This document shows positions 1 through 4,364 of a stretch of DNA of 7,587 nt, one piece after another. Numbering within the stretch: position 1 is the stretch's first letter; each line of letters begins with the position of its first letter. Position numbers and translations under genes: made by a program. Location: contig CAZMCT010000149.1 of assembly GCA_964564785.1 (NCBI GenBank), positions 1 to 7,587 of the forward strand. Direction: 5' to 3'. Below the pieces are notes generated by a model. The model saw only the letters and a list, made by a program, of their open reading frames with translations, was not told where the DNA came from and did not search any database. Origin of the DNA: CAZMCT01 sp964564785 (GTDB taxonomy: Bacteria > Planctomycetota > Phycisphaerae > UBA1845 > Fen-1342).

Positions 1-777
1 CAAGTGGCTGGTTTTCACCCGCCCCGTCCCGGCTGGTTTTGTCCGCCCGCTGACATTTTCCGGGAGGCGGTAGTCCCCCGCGAACCAAAGCGCGGCGGTG
101 TGCGGCGAACCCGCGTCCCAGGCAACGATCAAGCGTCGCAGGGCGGGATCTTGCGTCGAGGCCCAAGCCGGGTCCGTAAGGTAGCCCGACCAGTTGGCCA
201 CCCAACCGTCCCCCCCGGATACGAACCTTGCCGCGGGCTCGACGATGAAGCTGTACGTGGCACCAGCGCCACCGCCACCGCTTCCGGGTTGGGCGACCCA
301 GTGGCCCGGCGGCGGATCGGGGCAGAACAGCGGGCAGGCCTCCATGAGGTTATCGGAGGTGCACATCTCCCAGTTCTGAGGGTGCGGCTCCCAAGTCTGG
401 GCATGCGTGCACAGGTTCCAGTGACCTCCGTCTTGACAAACGGGCGTGGCGCACGCGTCCGCGCCCGACCTGTTCAAGCACCAACCGCCGGGTTCGGAAG
501 GGAGGTCGCAGTCAGAGTTGCCGCCGCCCTGACTCGGGTAGCCCACTGCGGACCCGTCACATTCGACCCGTGTGCCCGACGCCGATGCCAGCGCCGACGA
601 ACAGGCCCCGGCCCCACGCACTGTGACTGTCTCTGGATCATACACAATGTCAATCACGACGCGGCCCCCGAGAACCGTCCGGTAGTTCCATTGCCATGGG
701 CACCAGGGTTCGCAGTCCTCGGCTAATGCCGAGAGGCCGCTGCCCAGGCAGAGCAGAAGCGCAACGTAGGCTCTCAT
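1..777 (-). CDS. Secreted cysteine-rich protein of unknown function, 3' end outside window (partial)
   Basis: The minus strand is open without a stop from an ATG at 777-775 to the left edge, giving 259 residues with the C-terminus missing. The start is supported by a strong Shine-Dalgarno sequence, GGAGG at 789-785, 7 nt before the ATG. Residues 1-19 form a classic signal peptide: Arg2, then a hydrophobic run, ending in Ala-Leu-Ala before Glu20-Asp21. The predicted mature part holds 12 Cys (22, 26, 59, 73, 90, 100, 109, 114, 123, 139, 148, 152), all in its first 135 residues, which suggests a disulfide-stabilised extracellular domain. A Gly-rich linker (about 166-172) leads to a Cys-free, Trp-rich segment that looks beta-rich. 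I do not recognise the family. Third codon positions are clearly less GC-rich (about two thirds by partial count) than in the two downstream genes, so the gene may be acquired or weakly expressed. It is transcribed divergently from the protease gene. Long plus-strand frames across this stretch are Arg/Pro-rich shadows. Confidence 0.8.
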   Translation of the reverse strand, partial: MRAYVALLLCLGSGLSALAEDCEPWCPWQWNYRTVLGGRVVIDIVYDPETVTVRGAGACSSALASASGTRVECDGSAVGYPSQGGGNSDCDLPSEPGGWCLNRSGADACATPVCQDGGHWNLCTHAQTWEPHPQNWEMCTSDNLMEACPLFCPDPPPGHWVAQPGSGGGGAGATYSFIVEPAARFVSGGDGWVANWSGYLTDPAWASTQDPALRRLIVAWDAGSPHTAALWFAGDYRLPENVSGRTKPAGTGRVKTSHL

Positions 778-819
778 ATAAACACCTCCAATTCTGTGGC
801 TGTAGTTTCGCGAGCCCGC

Positions 820-836
820 ACGCGCGGGCCGCGCGT
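820..836 (-). other. GC-rich hairpin in the leader of the cysteine-rich protein gene
   Basis: ACGCGCG (820-826) and CGCGCGT (830-836) form a perfect 7-bp inverted repeat around a 3-nt loop. It lies 43 nt upstream of the start codon at 777. If transcription starts near 843, the hairpin would sit at the very 5' end of the mRNA, where it could protect the transcript. It does not cover the ribosome binding site. In sequence this GC-rich, a 7-bp stem can arise by chance. Confidence 0.35.
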
Positions 837-849
837 CACCTGCCGCGCG

Positions 850-878
850 GCTATACCCAGCGGACGAGGAAGCGCCAA
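850..878 (-). promoter_or_regulatory. Candidate sigma-70-type promoter for the cysteine-rich protein gene
   Basis: On the minus strand, TTGGCG (878-873, 4/6 match to TTGACA) is followed after exactly 17 bp by TATAGC (855-850, 4/6 match to TATAAT). Transcription would start near 843, giving a leader of about 65 nt that ends in the strong Shine-Dalgarno sequence. An overlapping TTGATT (882-877) is a less well spaced alternative -35. The call rests only on consensus matching, and planctomycete promoters are poorly defined. Confidence 0.35.
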
Positions 879-894
879 TCAAGAGTTATGCCTT

Positions 895-912
895 TGTAGG
901 GTTTTCCCTACA
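895..912. promoter_or_regulatory. Perfect 18-nt inverted repeat, candidate operator
   Basis: TGTAGGG, then TTTT, then CCCTACA make a perfect 7-bp inverted repeat with a 4-nt centre. It lies 17 bp upstream of the candidate -35 box of the minus-strand gene, a usual place for a dimeric regulator. It is not followed by a T-run on either strand, so it does not look like an intrinsic terminator. The regulator, if any, is unknown. Confidence 0.4.
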
Positions 913-999
913 CTAACATTGCTACGAACAAGCGGCGCTATCTCGTGGCGCTGCTAGCGGTTGGGAGAATCTTCGGGAGTCTTTCACTTCGCGCGCACC

Positions 1000-1015
1000 C
1001 GGGGGGAAACCCCCG
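1000..1015. other. Hairpin capped by a GAAA (GNRA) tetraloop
   Basis: C1000-G1005 pairs with C1010-G1015 to give a 6-bp GC-only stem closed by a GAAA loop when read on the plus strand. GNRA-capped stems are common in structured RNAs. On the minus strand the loop would read TTTC, so the tetraloop has meaning only if the plus strand is transcribed. Nothing downstream resembles a terminator. Confidence 0.35.
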
Positions 1016-1253
1016 ACTGTGCTGGGAGCGTTGACACGGGAGGCGAGTGCGAAGCTCCGGCAGCGCGACTCCTGCCGTAGGAACGACTGCCACGAGGGCG
1101 CGGCAAACGCGCGGGGGACGTGACCTGGAGGCAGTTGTGCAGGCGCGGGGTGCCGGCCTCGCGAAAAACGTCAGAGGTCGTCGAACTGCACAGTAGGTCC
1201 CGTGGCGCGCGACGGCCCTACTCACAAGCTGCGAGCGTCAGCGTGGGCGGCGC

Positions 1254-1267
1254 CGGCAGCGCTGCCG
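1254..1267. repeat. Perfect 14-bp palindrome
   Basis: CGGCAGC followed directly by GCTGCCG forms a perfect palindrome with no spacer. A second palindrome, GACCGGCCGGTC (1283-1294), lies 15 bp further on, and its left part TCGACCGGCCG recurs at 1636-1646 in the protease leader. They could be protein-binding sites, but GC-rich DNA produces such words easily. Confidence 0.3.
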
Positions 1268-1480
1268 TCGTGTTCGCGCGTCGACCGGCCGGTCGGGCGC
1301 CTGCAAGGCCGGCCTGCTCCCCGAGGGCTGGGTGGCCGAGTAGCCCCGCGACGCGGCGAGCGCGCGGTGTCGACGGGCGGCCGTGCGCGCGGACCGCGAA
1401 GCGCACTGCCGCCGCCTCCGGCATCCAACTCGGCGGTCGCGGCAGCGCCGGGTGTCGCGCGAAACTCGACCGAAATTGCT

Positions 1481-1506
1481 CCTGTTTATAACCTGTTTTA
1501 TGCACA
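1481..1506. promoter_or_regulatory. AT-rich island with 11-bp-phased direct repeat (Pho-box-like)
   Basis: CCTGTTT occurs at 1481-1487 and again at 1492-1498, separated by ATAA, so the copies are exactly 11 bp apart, about one helical turn. Two 7-bp direct repeats around a 4-bp AT-rich spacer is the layout bound by PhoB and other OmpR-family regulators (Pho box CTGTCAT, AT-rich spacer, CTGTCAY). The CTGT core is kept in both copies; the following bases differ. The second copy runs into TTATGCACA (1498-1506), which fits the DnaA-box pattern TTATNCACA. The island stands out in GC-rich surroundings and lies about 40 bp upstream of the candidate -35 box of the protease gene. Confidence 0.35.
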
Positions 1507-1537
1507 AAACTTAGCGTCACGAACCGCCCCGGCTGCC

Positions 1538-1566
1538 TTGAACCGCTTCAGCGGCCCGGCTATCCT
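1538..1566 (+). promoter_or_regulatory. Candidate promoter for the protease-propeller operon
   Basis: TTGAAC (1538-1543, 4/6) and TATCCT (1561-1566, 4/6) are separated by 17 bp, which suits a sigma-70-type promoter. Transcription would begin near 1573, leaving an unusually long leader of about 287 nt before the protease start codon. No better-spaced pair was seen closer to the gene. This is consensus matching only. Confidence 0.3.
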
Positions 1567-1844
1567 TGATGCGACGGCACCGACGGCCGTTTGACCCGGT
1601 GCCATGAAGAGGATGACCGGGAAGGAAGCCTGCGGTCGACCGGCCGCGTGTGCCGGCCGGCCGCGGAGATGTCGATTCCCATTTCGATCAGCAGTGCGGC
1701 TTCATTGCGTGGTTTGTGCGCTGGGAGTTGGGCTTGGATTCGCGCCGACTGATTGGCCGTCGCATGGACGGCAATGTGCCGCGCGGCCGGGTCCGCGCCC
1801 GGCGGGTGTTCAACCACGCCATCGGACCCCCCTCTGAGAACAGT

Positions 1845-1849
1845 GGAGG
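1845..1849 (+). promoter_or_regulatory. Ribosome binding site of the protease gene
   Basis: GGAGG lies 10 nt before the ATG at 1860, a slightly long spacing. An in-frame TGA at 1851-1853 lies between it and the ATG, so translation cannot start further upstream. This fixes 1860 as the first usable start. Confidence 0.65.
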
Positions 1850-1859
1850 ATGAACAGGC

Positions 1860-4292
1860 ATGCCCGGAAAGATCGGTCGGAAGCTGAGTGCGGCGGTGGT
1901 GCTGGTGTGCGGCGCGGGGCTGGCGGGGGGACAGACGGCGCTCGACGCGGTGCCGCAGATCACGGTGACGGCCCCGGATGTCGGTGCGGTGCGGGCCGAG
2001 GATGAAGCGCGGGAGGCGGCGGGGCTGCCGCCGCGGTTCGCGATCCCCAACCCGGTGCTGATCGATCCGCACGTGGACGGCACGTGGTTCGACACGGAGC
2101 GCGACACGCGCACCTGGCGGCTGCGCATCACGAGCCCGGGGGCGCTCTCGCTGAACCTGGGCTTCACGACGTACTTCATGCCAGCCGGCGGCGAGCTGTG
2201 GCTGCGGGCCGTCGACGGCGGCAGCGCGGTCGGGCCGTTCACCGCGGCCGACAACGAGGAGCACGGCGAGCTCTGGACGCCGGTCGTGCTGACGGACGAT
2301 GCGCTGCTGGAGGTGCGGCTGCCGCGGGCGGTCGCCGACGAGCTGATCCTGGAGCTGACGTCGATCAACGTGGGCTATCGCGGGTTCGGCGAGTTGCTGG
2401 GCGCGCGCTCGGGCTGGTGCAATATCGACGTGGTCTGCCCCGAGGGGGCCGACTGGCAGGACCAGATCAAGTCGGTGGGGGTGATCTCGACCGGCGGCTC
2501 GCTGTTCTGCACCGGCTTCGCGGTGAACAACACGGCCTACGACCGGACGCCGTATTTCATGACCGCGAACCACTGCGGGATCACGTCGGGCAACGCGGCG
2601 TCGCTGGTGGTGTACTGGAACTTCCAGAGCCCGAGCTGCGGCCAGCACGGCGGCGGCTCGCTGGCCCAGCATCAGACCGGCTCGTATTTCCGCGCCGCCT
2701 ACGCTGCGTCCGACTTCACGCTCGTGCAGCTCGACGACCAGCCGGCCGAGGCGTTCGACGTCGTCTTCGCCGGGTGGGACCGCAGCACGGCCGATCCGAC
2801 CAGCGCCGTGGCCGTGCACCATCCGAACTGCGACGAGAAGAGCATCAGCTTCGAATACCAGCCGTGCACGACGACCTCGTACCTCGGCACGAGCGTGCCC
2901 GGCGACGGGACGCACATCCGCGTGGCCGACTGGGATCTGGGCACGACCGAGCCGGGCTCGTCGGGCTCGCCGCTGTTCAACCAGGAGGGCCGCGTCGTCG
3001 GCCAGCTCCACGGCGGGTACGCGGCCTGCGGCAACGACCTGTCGGACTGGTACGGCCGTTTTTCGCGCTCGTGGACCGGCGGGGGCTCGAACAGCACGCG
3101 GCTGAGCAACTGGCTCGACCCGGGCAACACGGGGCTGGTAGTGATCGACGCGCTGTCCAACAATGAGCCGCGCGGCATCCGCGTCACGCCCGACGTTGCG
3201 TTCGAGAGCACCGGGGACACCGGCGGGCCGTTCGCGCCCGCGTCGATCGAGTACGTAGTGGAGAACCTGACCGACCAGCCGCTGGACGTCGCGGTGACGG
3301 CCGGCCAGCCGTGGCTGACGCTCAGCAGCGCGGGCGGGACGCTCGCGGGTTACGCGACGCTGACCGTCACGGTCACGATCAACGCGCTGGCCGGCACGCT
3401 GCCGGGCGGCGTGTACACCGACGTGGTGCAGATCGTGAACACGACCGACCACTTCGGCGACGCGAGCCGCAACGTGACGCTGCACGTCGGCATCCCGCAC
3501 CTGATCTACCAGTGGACCCTCGATGTCAATCCCGGCTGGATTGGCGAGGGGGCCTGGGCGTGGGGCGCTCCGACGGGCGCGGGCTCGCATTTCGGCGATC
3601 CCAGCGGCGGCCACACCGGCCCGTACGTGTACGGCTACAACCTGAACGGCGACTACCCGAACAACATGCCGGCCCGTTACCTGCGGACGACGGCCATCGA
3701 CTGCACCGGCCTGAGCCTGATCGAGCTGCGTTTCTGGCGCTGGCTCGGCGTGGAGGGCGCCGACCACGCGGTCGTGCAGGTGTCCACCGACGCGAGCACG
3801 TGGAACACGGTGTGGAGCGCGGCGAGCACGGTGAGCGACTCGGCGTGGTCGCAAGTTGCGTACCCGCTCTCGCCGTACGCCGACGGGCAGCCGGCGGTCT
3901 ACGTCCGCTGGGGCCTGGGGCCGACCGACCTGAGCGTGACGTACCCCGGTTGGAACATCGACGATCTCGAACTCTGGGCCGTCACCCCGCCGCCGCTGAC
4001 CGACTGCAACGGCAACGGCATCGCGGACGCAATCGACATCTCCTCCGGCGCGAGTTGGGACGATAACGTGAATGGCGTCCCGGACGAGTGTGAGCGCGTC
4101 CCGGGCGACCTGAACTGCGACGGCGCGGTCTCGTTCAGCGACATCAACGCGTTCGTCCTGCTGTTATCGGATCCCGGTGCGTACCTGAACGCCCATCCCG
4201 GATGCCTGCGGGCCAACGGCGACCTCAACGCCAGCGGCACGGTGGATTTCGGCGACATCAATCCGTTCGTGACGCTGCTGACGAACGGATGA
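1860..4292 (+). CDS. Secreted lysyl endopeptidase-like serine protease (family S1) with BACON-like, jelly-roll and dockerin-like C-terminal domains
   Basis: An 810-residue secreted serine protease predicted to cut on the C-terminal side of Lys. Residues 1 to about 25 are a signal peptide (Lys4, Arg7, Lys8, hydrophobic 9-22). Residues about 26-183 form a propeptide of the lysyl endopeptidase type (LWTPVV near 138-143, GYRGFGE at 172-178). The catalytic domain spans about 184-432 and closely follows Achromobacter protease I: GWCNIDVVCPEG, TANHC with His238, SDFTL with Asp285, and PGSSGSP with Ser368. All six disulfide Cys of that enzyme appear (187, 193, 217, 239, 260, 390), plus an extra pair, 324 and 336. 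The residues matching its substrate-binding His210 and Asp225 are His384 and Asp396. A BACON/Ig-like beta-sandwich (441-543), a jelly-roll-like module (550-707), two Asn/Asp-rich repeats (715-745) and a dockerin-like pair (749-807) follow. It is probably co-transcribed with the propeller gene 72 nt downstream. Protease assignment is firm; exact specificity is inferred. Confidence 0.93.
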   Translation: MPGKIGRKLSAAVVLVCGAGLAGGQTALDAVPQITVTAPDVGAVRAEDEAREAAGLPPRFAIPNPVLIDPHVDGTWFDTERDTRTWRLRITSPGALSLNLGFTTYFMPAGGELWLRAVDGGSAVGPFTAADNEEHGELWTPVVLTDDALLEVRLPRAVADELILELTSINVGYRGFGELLGARSGWCNIDVVCPEGADWQDQIKSVGVISTGGSLFCTGFAVNNTAYDRTPYFMTANHCGITSGNAASLVVYWNFQSPSCGQHGGGSLAQHQTGSYFRAAYAASDFTLVQLDDQPAEAFDVVFAGWDRSTADPTSAVAVHHPNCDEKSISFEYQPCTTTSYLGTSVPGDGTHIRVADWDLGTTEPGSSGSPLFNQEGRVVGQLHGGYAACGNDLSDWYGRFSRSWTGGGSNSTRLSNWLDPGNTGLVVIDALSNNEPRGIRVTPDVAFESTGDTGGPFAPASIEYVVENLTDQPLDVAVTAGQPWLTLSSAGGTLAGYATLTVTVTINALAGTLPGGVYTDVVQIVNTTDHFGDASRNVTLHVGIPHLIYQWTLDVNPGWIGEGAWAWGAPTGAGSHFGDPSGGHTGPYVYGYNLNGDYPNNMPARYLRTTAIDCTGLSLIELRFWRWLGVEGADHAVVQVSTDASTWNTVWSAASTVSDSAWSQVAYPLSPYADGQPAVYVRWGLGPTDLSVTYPGWNIDDLELWAVTPPPLTDCNGNGIADAIDISSGASWDDNVNGVPDECERVPGDLNCDGAVSFSDINAFVLLLSDPGAYLNAHPGCLRANGDLNASGTVDFGDINPFVTLLTNG
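3507..3980 (+). repeat. Jelly-roll-like module, copy 1 (in the protease)
   Basis: Residues 550-707 of the protease align with residues 761-914 of the downstream propeller protein at about 87 of 153 positions by hand. Shared blocks include VYGYNL, NNMPARYL, LRFWR, RWGLGPTD and GWNIDD. The fold looks like the MAM/carbohydrate-binding type of beta-sandwich common in exported proteins. Its ligand is unknown. Confidence 0.8.
4002..4094 (+). repeat. Two calcium-type Asn/Asp repeats (in the protease)
   Basis: Two units beginning at residues 715 (DCNGNGIADAID) and 734 (DDNVNGVPDECE) lie 19 residues apart. The pattern D-x-N-x-N-G-x-x-D resembles thrombospondin type-3 or EF-like calcium loops. Both lack part of the Cys pattern seen in the downstream gene: the first has no Asp-Glu-Cys and the second has Asp in place of the first Cys. 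They join the jelly-roll module to the C-terminal tail. Confidence 0.7.
4104..4289 (+). repeat. C-terminal dockerin-like tail, copy 1 (in the protease)
   Basis: Residues 749-769 (GDLNCDG...DINAFVLLL) and 787-807 (GDLNASG...DINPFVTLL) are two dockerin type I-like calcium half-sites, separated by a segment containing Pro-Gly-Cys. Cys753 and Cys782 may be bonded. The tail matches that of the next gene at about 41 of 60 positions. In planctomycetes such tails end many exported proteins. A sorting, anchoring or complex-forming role is inferred. Confidence 0.8.
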
Positions 4293-4301
4293 CGGCCGGT
4301 C

Positions 4302-4329
4302 GGCCGCCACGCGGTGGTCGCGGGCGGCC
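4302..4329 (+). other. Hairpin between the protease and propeller genes
   Basis: GGCCGCC (4302-4308) pairs with GGCGGCC (4323-4329), giving 7 bp around a 14-nt loop. A competing inner stem CCAC/GTGG uses 4307-4310 and 4314-4317. No T-run follows, so it is not a typical terminator. It could be a processing or partial-attenuation element, or chance. Confidence 0.3.
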
Positions 4330-4353
4330 CCACGATTCCGAGGACTTCTGGAC

Positions 4354-4357
4354 AGGA
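4354..4357 (+). promoter_or_regulatory. Ribosome binding site that fixes the propeller gene start
   Basis: AGGA lies 7 nt before the ATG at 4365. The open frame extends upstream to a GTG at 4314, but that start has no Shine-Dalgarno sequence and would bury the signal peptide behind 17 residues. The AGGA is exposed in the 6-nt loop of a possible 4-bp stem, GACA (4351-4354) with TGTC (4361-4364). Confidence 0.65.
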
Positions 4358-4364
4358 AGTTGTC

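Larger units (their letters stand above)
913..1859. other. Intergenic region without a convincing gene
   Basis: No open frame in this stretch of about 950 nt has credible protein composition. The frames on both strands are Arg/Ala/Pro-rich, as expected for GC-rich noncoding DNA. It holds a CGGGGG-GAAA-CCCCCG hairpin (1000-1015), a possible two-part long-range stem (1118-1203), perfect palindromes at 1254-1267 and 1283-1294, and an AT-rich island with an 11-bp-phased repeat (1481-1506). A candidate promoter (1538-1566) is followed by a leader of about 290 nt for the protease gene. I looked for tRNA, RNase P RNA, tmRNA and SRP RNA signatures on both strands and found none that hold up. The region may encode an unknown noncoding RNA or hold regulatory sites for the divergent genes. 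Confidence 0.6.

Noticed and set aside
4..726. 240-residue plus-strand frame at the left end
   Set aside because: It is Arg/Pro-rich and lacks a ribosome binding site. The opposite strand has a signal peptide, a strong ribosome binding site and a coherent Cys-rich protein.
1000..1016. GGGGGGAAACCCCCGAC, reminiscent of a piece of RNase P RNA
   Set aside because: The conserved GAGGAAAGTCC core and the other universal RNase P blocks are missing on both strands.
1321..1400. GGGTGGCCGAGTAG, resembling the D-arm of a tRNA-Ser or tRNA-Leu
   Set aside because: No matching anticodon stem, acceptor stem or GGTTCGA-type T-arm follows at the right distance.
1202..1594. 130-residue plus-strand frame in the intergenic region
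   Set aside because: Low-complexity Ala/Arg/Pro composition, no Shine-Dalgarno sequence and no family resemblance.
1613..1637. CCGGGAAGGAAGCCTGC, resembling the SRP RNA helix 8 core
   Set aside because: The symmetric internal loop and the CCGGAAGG tetraloop context are not reproduced. The flanks do not form the long SRP hairpin.
1899..1910. Cys17 in the protease signal peptide as a lipoprotein site
   Set aside because: The preceding residues are Val-Leu-Val, without the small residue needed just before the Cys in a lipobox.
1560..3854. Very long minus-strand open frame antisense to the protease gene
   Set aside because: Its translation is dominated by Arg, Ala, Val and His with no domain pattern. 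It is the mirror of a GC-rich coding frame. The plus strand has clear catalytic motifs.
4314..4364. Upstream GTG start for the propeller gene
   Set aside because: It has no ribosome binding site and would put 17 non-hydrophobic residues before the signal peptide. ATG 4365 with AGGA is better.
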